A stretch of 18,196 nucleotides of DNA, from NCBI GenBank assembly GCA_003118195.1, contig BEXV01000455.1, positions 159,989-178,184 on the forward strand, read 5' to 3'. Each line of letters begins with the position of its first letter. Positions within the stretch are counted from its first letter, which is position 1. Positions 9,501 through 17,038 of the stretch are shown here, one piece after another. Source of the DNA: Hemicentrotus pulcherrimus (lineage: Eukaryota; Echinodermata; Echinoidea; Camarodonta; Strongylocentrotidae). Made by a program: the position numbers and the translations under genes. A model generated the notes under the pieces. The model was given only the letters and a program-made list of their open reading frames with translations. It was not told where the DNA came from and searched no databases.

Positions 9501-9613
9501 TTGGAGTGTTTAGCTGTGGTCCTCCAGGTATGACTGGCGGAGTGGAGCAGGCATGTGTAGACCTTAACAAGTTTGATGGAGCAGCTTTCATCCATCACTA
9601 TGAGAACTTCTAA
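381..9613 (+). CDS. DUOX: Dual oxidase, 3' portion (15 coding exons, 5' end outside window)
   Basis: Multi-exon gene for the C-terminal ~904 residues of a calcium-activated NADPH oxidase that makes extracellular H2O2. Coding blocks: 381-514, 1022-1285, 1738-1960, 2334-2427, 3173-3348, 3766-3886, 4360-4610, 5031-5261, 5621-5764, 6084-6365, 6884-7113, 7510-7668, 7830-7985, 8924-9052, 9491-9613. All introns are GT-AG; phases in order are 0,0,1,2,1,2,1,1,1,1,0,0,0,0 and the frame is continuous. Domain order is PH-like region, two EF-hands, linker, six-helix haem domain, FAD domain, NADPH domain. The order and many motifs ([34 protein letters not shown]-terminal HHYENF) match animal DUOX proteins. 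EF-hands directly before the oxidase also occur in NOX5, but the PH-like region upstream and close identity to DUOX in the FAD/NADPH part favour DUOX. The signal peptide, peroxidase-homology domain and TM1 (about 600 residues in the family) lie upstream of the window. No in-frame stop or frameshift was seen. Confidence 0.96.
1022..1285 (+). CDS. DUOX: DUOX exon: PH-like region, second part
   Basis: 88 codons, phase 0 at both ends, between acceptor atttcag at 1021 and donor GTATGT at 1286. It carries REYDIVLKF, the helical [20 protein letters not shown] and the block [12 protein letters not shown]. These match the human DUOX positions EYDLVLLF, ELREQELMRAAVTREQ and LLETFFRHLFSQ. This is the second half of the PH-like domain and the helix leading into the EF-hand module. 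The codons are GC-richer than the flanking introns. Confidence 0.92.
1738..1960 (+). CDS. DUOX: DUOX exon: first EF-hand
   Basis: 74 codons plus one base, after acceptor aacag at 1737 and before donor GTAAAA at 1961. It carries the family segment [16 protein letters not shown] and the EF-hand loop [12 protein letters not shown] at 1894-1929. The loop has Asp at positions 1 and 3, Ser at 5, 7 and 9, Gly at 6 and Glu at 12, so it is a canonical calcium-binding loop. [11 protein letters not shown] follows, matching human FLDILVVFMKG. Confidence 0.95.
2334..2427 (+). CDS. DUOX: DUOX exon: second EF-hand
   Basis: Short 94-bp exon between acceptor ttag at 2333 and a perfect-consensus donor GTAAGT at 2428. 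It encodes [13 protein letters not shown] and the EF-hand loop [12 protein letters not shown] at 2375-2410. The calcium ligand positions 1, 3, 5, 9 and 12 are intact, with His at position 7, where the ligand is a main-chain carbonyl. The two EF-hands are separated by a phase 1 intron. Confidence 0.94.
2665..3015. repeat. Candidate SINE-like element with a GAT/AAT microsatellite tail
   Basis: The block around 2740-2830 (ggacgttaaatggaggccct; gcactttagaaatccattgc) and the block around 2885-2920 (ctattcgcctcccatgcacg) resemble, from memory, short dispersed repeats of echinoderm genomes. The second block runs straight into a simple-repeat tail at 2927-3015, as expected for a retroposed SINE. Short similar sequences, attaaaaatag near 2654 and attaaatag at 3011, could be a decayed target-site duplication. 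The left boundary is uncertain, I saw no clear polymerase III promoter boxes, and no database search was possible. Confidence 0.35.
2927..3015. repeat. Compound (GAT)n/(AAT)n microsatellite
   Basis: Interrupted GAT repeats, then a longer AAT run broken by single substitutions. It lies inside the DUOX intron and probably forms the tail of the SINE-like element. Confidence 0.9.
3173..3348 (+). CDS. DUOX: DUOX exon: helices after the EF-hands
   Basis: Begins after acceptor tctag at 3172 and ends before donor GTATGT at 3349. It encodes a helical segment with [19 protein letters not shown] and [10 protein letters not shown]. This aligns with human SMFRESGFQDKEELTWEDF and MLRDHNSEL, a degenerate third EF-hand-like fold that lacks a usable calcium loop. 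It ends in IAG, just before the variable cytosolic linker. Confidence 0.93.
3349..3765 (+). other. DUOX intron with CT-rich tract
   Basis: 417-bp phase 1 intron. Besides the pyrimidine tract noted separately at 3437-3497, I see only AT-rich sequence and a normal acceptor with tttaccccc upstream of the AG. Confidence 0.7.
3437..3497. repeat. CT-rich tract with internal duplication
   Basis: Polypyrimidine (CT)n tract in which the 17-bp segment cttcttcctctttctct occurs twice, at 3454-3470 and 3481-3497. It looks like ordinary slippage-derived simple sequence. Confidence 0.85.
3766..3886 (+). CDS. DUOX: DUOX exon: cytosolic linker, first part
   Basis: 121 bp between acceptor ttgcag at 3765 and donor GTGCGT at 3887. 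Frame continuity with both neighbours supports it more than homology does. It encodes [19 protein letters not shown] followed by a basic stretch with [20 protein letters not shown]. This segment joins the calcium-sensing module to the membrane domain and is poorly conserved across the family. The donor is weaker than the others, but it is the only site nearby that keeps the frame. Confidence 0.85.
3887..4359 (+). other. DUOX intron with a perfect palindrome
   Basis: 473-bp phase 2 intron splitting the linker. It contains the palindrome described at 4078-4108 and a small 8-bp hairpin (caatccaa / ttggattg) near 4140-4176. No coding signal was seen. Confidence 0.7.
4078..4108. repeat. Perfect inverted repeat, 15-bp arms, one-base centre
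   Basis: The left arm tttgatcaataatag is followed by a single t and its exact reverse complement. The arms are AT-rich and contain the self-complementary core TGATCA. Part of the arm (ttgatcaaaga) recurs near 4171. No function is implied by sequence alone. Confidence 0.9.
4360..4610 (+). CDS. DUOX: DUOX exon: glycine-rich linker and first haem-domain helix
   Basis: Starts after acceptor gatag at 4359 and ends before donor GTGAGT at 4611. The first half is low complexity and basic ([12 protein letters not shown], then RKRAQAK). The second half is conserved: [20 protein letters not shown] leads into a hydrophobic helix ending [10 protein letters not shown]. This matches human FKRFIENYRRHIG and GGLFLERAYYY, the first helix of the ferric-reductase domain. 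Confidence 0.93.
4611..5030 (+). other. DUOX intron with degenerate ~60-bp repeats
   Basis: 420-bp phase 1 intron. Most of positions 4711-4950 are degenerate repeat units, described separately. The remainder is AT-rich and featureless. Confidence 0.7.
4711..4950. repeat. Degenerate tandem repeat, period about 60 bp
   Basis: The motif accctggtc, accctgtct, accttgtcc recurs at 4781, 4843 and 4902, spaced 62 and 59 bp. Each copy is followed by a purine-rich aaatggag-like block and then a catataac-like block. A weaker first unit may start near 4711. The units are too diverged to be a young satellite. Confidence 0.55.
5031..5261 (+). CDS. DUOX: DUOX exon: haem-domain helices with first haem histidine
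   Basis: Bounded by acceptor cgcag at 5030 and donor GTAAGC at 5262. It encodes [20 protein letters not shown], then [20 protein letters not shown] and [14 protein letters not shown]. The TMCRNxITxLRETFLxRYVPFD block is a DUOX/NOX hallmark between membrane helices. The His codon at 5225-5227 is the first of the helix pair that ligates haem. Confidence 0.95.
5262..6083 (+). other. DUOX introns 5262-5620 and 5765-6083
   Basis: Two phase 1 introns of 359 and 319 bp. The first contains attgacgctga near 5406, echoing the repeat unit in the intron at 7986-8923. The second ends in a strong pyrimidine tract (ttttttctctctctcccttcag). Nothing else was recognised. Confidence 0.65.
5621..5764 (+). CDS. 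DUOX: DUOX exon: second haem histidine and extracellular loop
   Basis: 144 bp between acceptor ttcag at 5620 and donor GTACGT at 5765, phase 1 on both sides. It encodes [14 protein letters not shown] and a loop ending in [11 protein letters not shown]. The His codon at 5626-5628 lies 14 residues after the His in the previous exon, the expected NOX/DUOX haem-ligand spacing. The loop resembles the human stretch after SVGH only loosely, as expected for a surface loop. Confidence 0.93.
6084..6365 (+). CDS. DUOX: DUOX exon: last membrane helices, second haem histidine pair, start of FAD domain
   Basis: Bounded by acceptor ttcag at 6083 and donor GTACAT at 6366. Its helix contains [20 protein letters not shown], with His codons at 6182 and 6221 exactly 13 residues apart, matching the second haem-ligand pair. 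It then encodes [20 protein letters not shown] and ends in the FAD-domain strand [10 protein letters not shown]. The frame stays open into both flanking introns, but DUOX similarity stops at the splice sites. Confidence 0.95.
6366..6883 (+). other. DUOX intron, no recognisable content
   Basis: 518-bp phase 1 intron. The exon frame stays open past the donor to 6601, but the extension has no DUOX similarity, and the matching acceptor at 6883 restores the conserved protein. I see no repeat or RNA gene here. Confidence 0.7.
6884..7113 (+). CDS. DUOX: DUOX exon: FAD-binding domain
   Basis: Bounded by acceptor gacag at 6883 and donor GTACAT at 7114. It contains [20 protein letters not shown], then [12 protein letters not shown] with the flavin-binding HPFT motif at 6982-6993, then [12 protein letters not shown]. 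This is one of the most conserved parts of the protein and nearly matches vertebrate DUOX residue for residue. Confidence 0.97.
7114..7829 (+). other. DUOX introns 7114-7509 and 7669-7829
   Basis: Phase 0 introns of 396 and 161 bp; the second is the shortest in the gene. No repeats, RNA genes or extra coding sequence were recognised. Confidence 0.7.
7510..7668 (+). CDS. DUOX: DUOX exon: NADPH-binding glycine-rich loop
   Basis: 53 codons, phase 0 at both ends, with acceptor tgtag at 7509 and donor GTGAGT at 7669. It encodes [14 protein letters not shown] and the pyridine-nucleotide loop GGGIGVTP at 7579-7602, followed by [13 protein letters not shown] and CKK. The arrangement is the ferredoxin-NADP-reductase-like fold of NOX/DUOX. 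Confidence 0.97.
7830..7985 (+). CDS. DUOX: DUOX exon: NADPH-binding domain, middle
   Basis: 52 codons in phase 0 between acceptor ttcag at 7829 and donor GTACGT at 7986. It encodes [20 protein letters not shown], then [20 protein letters not shown] and [17 protein letters not shown] and the acidic END helix are conserved with vertebrate DUOX. Confidence 0.97.
7986..8923 (+). other. Longest DUOX intron, with repeat remnants
   Basis: 938-bp phase 0 intron. It holds a short tandem 7-mer (gcatcta, about 2.9 copies) at 8217-8236, a copy related to the ~60-bp repeat near 8655-8700, and a T-rich run at about 8700-8720. The rest is AT-rich sequence without coding signal. Confidence 0.65.
8655..8700. 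repeat. Diverged extra copy of the ~60-bp repeat
   Basis: The sequence atccttgtcctaatggagag followed by acatata at 8674-8700 closely matches the unit around 4843-4868 in the earlier intron (accctgtctaaatggagaga then ggtata). This suggests a dispersed family rather than a purely local duplication. Confidence 0.5.
8924..9052 (+). CDS. DUOX: DUOX exon: NADPH-binding domain, late part
   Basis: 43 codons in phase 0, after acceptor ctacag at 8923 and before donor GTAAGT at 9053. It encodes [20 protein letters not shown] and [10 protein letters not shown], both near-identical to vertebrate DUOX, then the more variable end SLEDEHPG. Confidence 0.97.
9053..9490 (+). other. Last DUOX intron, no recognisable content
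   Basis: 438-bp phase 0 intron with a perfect-consensus donor GTAAGT and acceptor ctgaacag. AT-rich; I see no repeat, RNA gene or coding similarity. Confidence 0.7.
9491..9613 (+). CDS. DUOX: DUOX terminal coding exon with stop codon
   Basis: Starts after acceptor aacag at 9490. It encodes [13 protein letters not shown], with the conserved CGPPGM NADPH-site motif at 9515-9532, and ends HHYENF followed by TAA at 9611-9613. The C-terminal Glu-Asn-Phe is typical of NOX and DUOX proteins, so the reading frame ends naturally. Confidence 0.97.
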   Translation: MGKIGVFSCGPPGMTGGVEQACVDLNKFDGAAFIHHYENF

Positions 9614-10050
9614 AGATTGTATCCGAGAACCAGCACATCCAATGACGCGACAGAGGGAAACGCACAGACAGAGGCTTAAAACCCTGCGTGGCTTGAAGAA
9701 CCGGGGCAGCTACATATTTATTGGAAGGGTATGCTATGCCCATGAACGCATTGATCTTACCCTGTGTCACGCATAGTAATACATTGCTGTTTTTCATTTC
9801 AAATGTACTTATCACGTAGTACAAAATAGATACAAACACATTTATTTAATATTATATTGTATACGTTCACTAATGACTGTACCATATTAACTTTAAAAAT
9901 TGTATGAGTAGGACGGGAGTCCATACATTAAGACACCATGGTTACCGGAGGGTTTTTCTCACATTTTTCCTCACGCTTTTTGTATGTAATTGGATGGCAA
10001 ATGACATAAAGGATTCATTGTTTAAATAAAGAGAGCTTGTAAATGAGATC
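9614..10050 (+). other. DUOX: Probable DUOX 3' UTR
   Basis: Follows the stop codon without interruption and reaches the first good poly(A) signal at 10025. Base composition falls to AT-rich soon after the stop. The end is inferred from the signal and a T-rich stretch at about 10057-10068; later AATAAA sites at 11257, 11483 and 11809 could give longer 3' ends. Confidence 0.55.
10025..10030 (+). terminator. Candidate DUOX polyadenylation signal AATAAA
   Basis: First canonical AATAAA after the DUOX stop codon, about 410 bp downstream. It is followed by gagagcttgtaaatgag and the T-rich ttattttgttat, a reasonable downstream element. Use of the site is inferred from position only. Confidence 0.6.
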
Positions 10051-10300
10051 TGAGATTATTTTGTTATAACATTCTAAAACTTGTTCAATATAATTGACTG
10101 AATTTAAAAGTACTACATATATAACTATCTACTTTTGTACAAGTATTTCACTTGATATTGTTTTTACGTTGTGCATTGTCCATAAACGTTGGTACTTAAA
10201 AATGAGGGGTGTGTTGTGGCACCGTTGAGACTTTACTGTAGATATCAAAGTAGACGTAGCTTGTGGATTAAAACAGACAAAATATAGCAAAAGAATATTT

Positions 10301-10593
10301 TCAGGGGGCTGTTTCACAAAGATCCTGAATTGGACTTAACAATTATGGAAAGCCGTTAGCATCTTTGAAAAAGTTATTTTAAAAGGCATAAAATGTTGAT
10401 TCAAATCATTCATATTTTCTATTACAGTATTAAGGAGATTTAATGTTCTTAATGATGAATTTATGAAAAGTCTCAAATACTTGCATTTTTGCTTTAAATA
10501 TATTTTATCTTATCGCTACAAATGGCTCTCCATGATGTTTAAGTCCAACGTAGAATTAAGTTCGACTTAGGATCATTGTGAAACACACCCTGA
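10301..10593. mobile_element. MITE-like non-autonomous DNA transposon, 293 bp
   Basis: The left end tcagggggctgtttcacaaa and the reverse complement of the right end, tcagggtgtgtttcacaatg, match with few differences. Matching continues into gatcct, and an inner pair (10330-10360 against 10515-10549) continues the inverted repeat. The right arm has about 22 extra bases. There is no open reading frame of transposase size. The CAGGG...CCCTG ends suggest the hAT superfamily, but the expected 8-bp target duplication is not recognisable. It lies just beyond the DUOX poly(A) signal. Confidence 0.8.
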
Positions 10594-11203
10594 TATACTA
10601 TCAGGATTTTACCGCATTTTGAGAATGATGCTATTAGGTGGAGGCATAGAGCATTAATACACGATCATTCGTTTTCGTCGTTCTGTGTTCGTTTGTTGAC
10701 ACGAGAGACATGACTTGATACCTTTAATGCAGACTGTAGGCGATAGCAAAGTGTTAATCTGGTATATCAGTGCGACTTCGTTGAATATTGTAACAAACAA
10801 GGATTGAGTGTATATGTTTGAAGAATGAAGATAGCAAAGAATATACGGATAGGCATACTCATGTTTTGGGTGATCGTGAATGAAAATCTGAATTTTCCTA
10901 TTAATAGTTGAAAAAATGTAGTGATAACATTCATGTTTAAAGAAACTATTGTTAAATTGTGTTTTTGTATGTCCTTTTTGTATGTTTCTGTGCATGGTGT
11001 GTATTGGTGTGTGAATTTGTAGCAAGATTATTATCATGCCTACACGTGTACGACTACCAGACAAGGTGTATTAAAACAAAGAAAGCATTTAAATTATCAA
11101 ACAGTTTATATTGCGTGTTGTATACTGGGAGGGTGCGCAAGAATATCATGTTCAAGAAATCACTGGAATAACTCCTTATTGGTATACAGAATTAAATGTC
11201 ATC

Positions 11204-11241
11204 GGTTGTATTTCGGTTTTAAAACCGTTTTTTTTACAACC
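11204..11241. repeat. Imperfect palindrome / possible stem-loop
   Basis: GGTTGTA at 11204-11210 pairs with TACAACC at 11235-11241, enclosing the perfect 14-bp palindrome CGGTTTTAAAACCG at 11214-11227. The arms differ only in the length of an A/T run. Function unknown. Confidence 0.65.
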
Positions 11242-11886
11242 AAACAACTTTCAGTAATAAATTGAAATTAATACCTTAAGCTCTTTCGATACATAACCTA
11301 TGTGCAATTTTCAGCTGAAAAGAAACGTTTGTTAATGGAGACCACTTTTTAAGTCATGCATGATTATATAAATCTCGTCTTTCAAGTTGAATCAGAACAA
11401 TGAATAATTGATCTCGTCGATGAAAACACAAATTTCAATTTTTGAGTGATGGAAATGAGTATGTATGTTACTAGTATTTAGAAATAAAAAGATATGTATA
11501 TATTCATATGACATTTCATTTAATAGAGTTAATAAATAGAATTGCATTTTTAGCTTTCAGAAGCATTAATGTTTGTGGTGTATGTCAGCACAGAAATAAA
11601 CGACTTACGAATAAAAGTTACGCCTATTTGAAATAAGCTATAAATACATTTATAACCAGATTTTTTTATATTTTGCTATTACCTTTTTGTCTTCCCCATA
11701 CGGTTTAGTGAAAACGAATAGTTTAAACTCTATGCATCAAAATGTACATACTATGTGGAGAACGATGAGTTCGGTGTTTCGTTTTGTTTATTTGTGTATC
11801 TTTGGATGAATAAATAAAAGGATTTTTTGTAGACGATACATTTTCATATTATGTTATGAAGTGCTCCTTATTTCTTATGAAACTGT

Positions 11887-11914
11887 GATGATGATGATGA
11901 TGATGATGATGATT
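11887..11914. repeat. (GAT)n microsatellite
   Basis: Nine uninterrupted GAT/ATG-phase units. On the minus strand it gives a poly-histidine stretch in a short open frame, which is an artefact of the repeat. Confidence 0.9.
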
Positions 11915-12563
11915 ATTAGTTAGATCCATCAAAATATGCATTTTACATTCTTTTGTAAAATGAAAAAACCTAAGGCATACATTACTGCGAGAAGATTTTT
12001 TTTCTGGAGACATTTCGAAGGTAGCAAATGAGTAATTTCTGTGACACAGGGTGTGATCTAATAATTCCACTTTTTAAACGGCTGTCTTTTTTTTTCTGGC
12101 TAGGAAAGCCAAATGACATGAAATTATTTAAAAGAGAAAACTTAATTGTTTTAAGGATCTGAAAAAGTTCCCGAAATTTCACCGATTACAAATCAATAGA
12201 AGCAAAATGTGAACTCATTCCTTGGAATTCTGGGATCCTCATAATACGAGTGCAGATCACGACAGCTGCATCGAACTAGATTTAGTGAAGAAACTTGGAA
12301 ATTAATCACTGATTTTATCTGATTTTGACAAGAACGCACAGACGGGACAAGCATGCTGTGCATTTTATGAAACCTAAACATTCTTGAATAAAAAATACAT
12401 ACAGATCAGAAGAAAAACATCTTGATCTGTAAGTCTGTAAGATTTACAAGACAGAAATTCACGCAAATATCTGACTTGTTTGAGCTAATTAACATACCGG
12501 GTTTACAACGAAGACGGCGTTTAGCATCAACAGTTTTGGATTAATAAACCTTACCTAGAATAT

Positions 12564-12592
12564 ACCTTGAAGGTCACACCTTGAAGGTCACA
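12564..12592. promoter_or_regulatory. Tandem 14-mer with two TGAAGGTCA nuclear-receptor-like half-sites
   Basis: The unit accttgaaggtcac occurs twice head-to-tail, followed by a partial third (acct). Each copy contains TGAAGGTCA (12568-12576 and 12582-12590), which fits the published estrogen-related-receptor consensus TNAAGGTCA. It lies about 2.7 kb before the DUOXA start codon, where upstream regulatory DNA is expected. A regulatory role is only an inference; a chance short duplication is possible. Confidence 0.3.
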
Positions 12593-15301
12593 CCTCGCCA
12601 TGAAGATATAGTAGATAGTGTGGTGTGGCAGCTGTTAATAATTATGGTAAATTCAATTTTCAAGATCTGTATTTCTTGGCAACGTTTCACGAAACCTTCA
12701 TAAATGCACGTTTACGTACCGACATAACATTGAAACGCGTGTTCATTTTGATACAAGCTTTTCAGTGGTTTGTCCGTGAACTTGTACTTTGGACGTCTCG
12801 TGAAACGCTACCCTGGCTCAGCTTTCGTCATTGGTTTATTCGGCTGTTGTTTTGATGTTTCATTCCCCAAATCTTTGTCCCTGCCAAAAAAGAGTCTGTT
12901 GCACAACAGAATAAGAAGTCCTGTTTGGATCTCCTTAGTGATAGGATAAAGGAGATGGCCCACTAGCCTTTTAACAATAGAAGAGTAGCTAGTCTGTAGG
13001 TTCATACATTACTTTCCCGTTACCTTAACAAAACAACAACAAAAGAGAACATCAACAGCACTGTCGAAGTAAATACTGTTGAAAAAATATGTATATTATT
13101 CTAAAATATTACAATCCAAAACTCAATTGCAGTAACAATGTGATACGGAATAAAAAAAAAAAATGAAATAAAGTATACAAAAGATATGAGTTTCTTTAAG
13201 AGATGTGATATGTTTTAAATTATAAACGATGAAATATACACCAAATCCTTACTCATTAAAGAAATCACACTTTTCCATTAAACATATCATAGTTAAAATC
13301 TATAGGTAGACGAAATGTATTTTGTTCACTGAACCAACGGTCGCTTGAAATCACTCATCTACTAAATATTTTTCACAGAGTCTGTTACGAAAGACTAACT
13401 TAATACGACCCAAATCCCATCGTATCTATTCGGATCGGACCTTCTGCTTCTGCAAAATCTTGGCTGGAAAAACTCGCGGACGTTCGATCAGCGGTTAGTG
13501 TTGTTAAATATACAAACCCGGTTGTCATAGGGCTAGGTTAGCTTCTTTGCCATCTCATCCACAAATAAGTTGACGATAGCGTTAAGGACAAAACCTATTG
13601 ACAAATGGAATGAAATTACTCTGAAGTGTGATTGAAACATGTTTAAATAAACACGTTTGTTTTATTTTCCAATTTGTATTTTACACCATCTTCTTCATTA
13701 TGGCGTGAGTTCGTGTTTTTGCTGATATTCGGATATAAATTTACTGACACCGTTCCTGCGGAATCGAGGTAAAATAATAACATTTTGTTGAATTAAAGTT
13801 TAATATAGATGACAAGAGTAAATATGTATAAATGCTATCCCATATTAACGAATCATCATTCGGATGTTTCGATTTTATTTTGTGAATAGGAATGTGTGAT
13901 TTTGACATATCCAGTTGTAACCTACTCCATAACAAAGAATACGGAATACGTCTCCAAATCTTAGTTATATAATGTTCCTAGATTAATCTAGAAAATATTG
14001 TGTTCATGTTCACAGAAGGGGATGATTCGTCTCTATATGTTCGACGGTACTAAACCTCAACCAGTGAACAAATTACTTGCATATAGCATTTGCTCTCGAA
14101 GACAACATTGTAAAAATGCAAATGGAGACCAAAAATCAATAAGCGTTTCCATGAATCCGATATGCCCTCACAATGGCGTTAGTCCTTAAATAACAAAGAG
14201 TGTTCACAATTTCTTGAGAACCCTATCTTACAAAATGACCGCTATTAAGATGAAGGTATCATAAATATAGTATTTTGTTAATTTACAATTAATTTGTTCA
14301 GCATCGGATACAAGATGAAGCATTTCATTCACCTGTTATTTTTGCATACATAAGTCGGTGCTATTCTGGGAAGAAGGTTTCGCATAAATGAAATATATTT
14401 TTCAACTGCTATATTTTGTATGATCAATTCGAAATAAATAGGTTACAATAAATATTATTCCCCTGTTATATACTTTTTCACCAAATATAATTGTTACCTT
14501 CTCAGCTCTGATTTCCCTCATTGACAAGTGAAGTTTGTATACTTAAATTAAAAGGTGTTTCCAACTAAGCGTGGTGCATGATATTATGTACATGTTTTCC
14601 TGGTACGTTTCATGTCATGCTAATGCCAAGAATCCCACTTATGTATCTCTTGTACACTTTGGTAAGGAATATTGTACATAAAAGGGCATGAATATATCTC
14701 AATTTTTTAGAATACCTACAATTATTCTTTGGGGTGAGGTTCCCTTTTAAAGACCTTCTGGCTCCCAAGGGACAAAATGCCTAATACCTGCTCAAATCTT
14801 ACATTTTTGTTACTTTATGATAATTTGATATTGTATGTTAGGGACCCTAGATTACAAGATACGCTTTTCTAAGTTTCCGACTCCGCAATACAGCAAGCAA
14901 TAATTATCTTTTTAGTCTCAACTGTATATTTTTACTGCATTGCACGTACCATATTATGTATATTTCTCATTTGTTAATATTTTAATTACAATAACTTTAT
15001 AAAACAATAAGTTTGTACATTTTATTTGCTGATATTGTGGAAAATAAATGAAAATAAATGAAATGAAATAAGATCCTATACGTGATATGAGGTTGTCGGG
15101 CTGTGTTAAGGTCATAATGTACATTCATGTTCTTACTCAAGTGTATCTCACCCGTAAAATCAACAGAAATATACAGGATTATGTTTAGATGTTATGAAAT
15201 AAATGGTAGAAAAAAAATTCAGTTTAAGGTTAGCCTTATCACAGACTCAAATTCATGGTTTGTTCTGACAAAACAACACTAAATAATTTGTCTCTTTTCA
15301 G

Positions 15302-15321
15302 CCTTCATGATCTAGCGGACA
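15302..15321 (+). promoter_or_regulatory. DUOXA: DUOXA 5' leader segment with a two-codon upstream ORF
   Basis: A strong acceptor (ttgtctcttttcag) ends at 15301, so the first coding exon starts at 15302 and the transcript has at least one upstream non-coding exon. The 20-nt leader contains ATG-ATC-TAG at 15307-15315, a Met-Ile-stop mini-ORF ending 6 nt before the real start. Its TAG is in frame with the main ORF, so the main start cannot lie upstream within this exon. Confidence 0.6.
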
Positions 15322-15480
15322 ATGATTTTTGATGCTTTTCGAAGTGATGGCTTGCCGACCTATTACTCCCCGAACCAAACACCCGTCACAGAGGATGTCC
15401 TAATCCTCGGATTCATCTTCGCTTTCATCATTATCGCCTTCTCTCTCTTCGCTATCCTTCCAGGGATAAGAGGTTGGCAG
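15322..15480 (+). CDS. DUOXA: DUOXA first coding exon: N-terminus and TM1
   Basis: 53 codons from ATG at 15322 to donor GTAAGA at 15481, phase 0. It encodes MIFDAFRSDGLPTYYSPNQT, a 21-residue hydrophobic helix and AILPGIRGWQ. The ATG is the first in this frame after an in-frame TAG at 15313. The absence of a cleavable signal peptide fits the type III topology of the family. Confidence 0.93.
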
Positions 15481-16999
15481 GTAAGATTACAAAAAAGTGA
15501 TATTGATTGAATGTGGAATGTCGACAAACTTATCAGCTTGCATTCATCGTCCGGGTCATAGAGCCGAGGAATGTTGTGATAAATCGCACTTATGAATAAC
15601 AGCTTCTATCATGAGCATTAGAAAAGCAATCATTAAAGATGTTTTTGCGTATGGAACCCGTTTTGTAGAGACTGTTGAAATTGAAAAAAAAAGTTTATAC
15701 TGCTTTTACTAAAAATCAACTCAACATCAGGGTAGACTTACCTTTAATTAGTAAGTTCATTTATCTTAAAGATTATTAAGTGGCATATTCTAAACATATT
15801 TTACAACTATTTTTGTTTATCTCACAATGCAGCGATTATTTCTGTTTTGCCGGATCACAATAAGTCTCTTTATTGGTGCATCAATAATGCGTAAGTATAA
15901 TACTATTGTTCAAATAATTCGTATTTTACTCAGTAAATATCACTGATATAAGTAATCTTTGAGGTGTAACTGTAAGTACTTGATCCTTAATTTTTTAACA
16001 AAAGATTACAGAGTTTGCCACTCTGGGTTCATGCAACTCCAGTAAGTATTATTATCCTGATTGCCAGGCATCAATTTGATACAGGTATTCGAGTGGGATA
16101 ACATGGGCAAAACAAGGATGTAAGCAATTTCGATCAGACGCTTATGAAGTTCCTGTTTGAATAGCTATATTGGAAGGCACGTTCCAATATATTTTATTAT
16201 GTATTTCATATGAGGCAACCACAAAAAGGAAATTATGCATTTTTCAGAAGGCTTCACATTTATATAAATTGCACGATGTTTAATGACTTGTTTGCTGAAT
16301 ATAATTCTTCGCATCAATATTAATTACACATTTTAGAAATCACAGCTCGATTCGCAAATGAAACAAAATTCTTAACTTCCTCTTCCTCTTCTTTTTCTTC
16401 TTCTCCTCCTCCTTCTTTGTCCCACGACCACCACAACCATCATCATCATCATATTTTTCTATTCCTTCTTCTTTTTCTTCTGCTACTTCTCTACTTAATG
16501 CAATGTATTGAGATTTCTGTAGGAGCAGTCCCTGAATATATGCTTTTTGTTGTCGGCATTCAAATATAATATTGCTTCAAATATTGCTTGTAATTCTTCT
16601 CTAACCTCATTAGATATCTTGTACATATAGTTAACAGTCAAATTACAAGAATCAGCTTCGTTTTCTCGTATTTTGTTAGGGTATTTGTGACAGCAGAACA
16701 ATTAATAATCGTTTTCATTTCAGTGTCAAATGTTGGTCAATCGTGGGAAGTTTCGTTCATCAGAAACGTCACGACGGCTTATCGAGCCGGCAGGACCGGG
16801 GAGATACAGGCTGATATCGGGGTCAAAATTGGGTTACGAGCAGTCAATATTACACTCAAAGGTAATAATAATATGATGATAATGACGAAGATTATGACTC
16901 TTAATGATTGTGATGATGACAACGACAACGACGATGATAATAATAATGATAATAGTAATAAGAGTAATGATAATAATAATAATAATAACAATACAAATT

Positions 17000-17038
<39 letters not shown>

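Larger units (their letters stand above)
10594..15301 (+). other. DUOX-DUOXA spacer plus presumed DUOXA 5' non-coding exon and intron
   Basis: About 4.7 kb of AT-rich DNA with no convincing protein-coding gene. It must contain the DUOXA transcription start and at least one upstream non-coding exon, because the first coding exon begins at a splice acceptor; I could not place that exon. It holds the imperfect palindrome at 11204, a GAT microsatellite at 11887, the half-site pair at 12564, an A-run at about 13150-13161 and a tandem 10-mer (aaaataaatg twice) at 15041-15060. Short open frames on both strands lack homology. Confidence 0.6.

Noticed and set aside
381..9613. NOX5 instead of DUOX
   Set aside because: NOX5 also has EF-hands before the oxidase domain, but the PH-like region upstream and near-identity to DUOX in the FAD and NADPH exons do not fit NOX5.
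10654..11064. 136-codon minus-strand open frame in the spacer
   Set aside because: AT-rich composition, no recognisable motif, no promoter or splice context, and no resemblance to any family I know.
11849..12070. Minus-strand open frame with poly-histidine
   Set aside because: The histidines come from the GAT microsatellite read in reverse; there is no other sign of coding.
13998..14189. 63-codon plus-strand open frame preceded by an acceptor-like ttcacag
   Set aside because: No homology to DUOX or DUOXA, no matching donor, and DUOXA begins cleanly at 15322.
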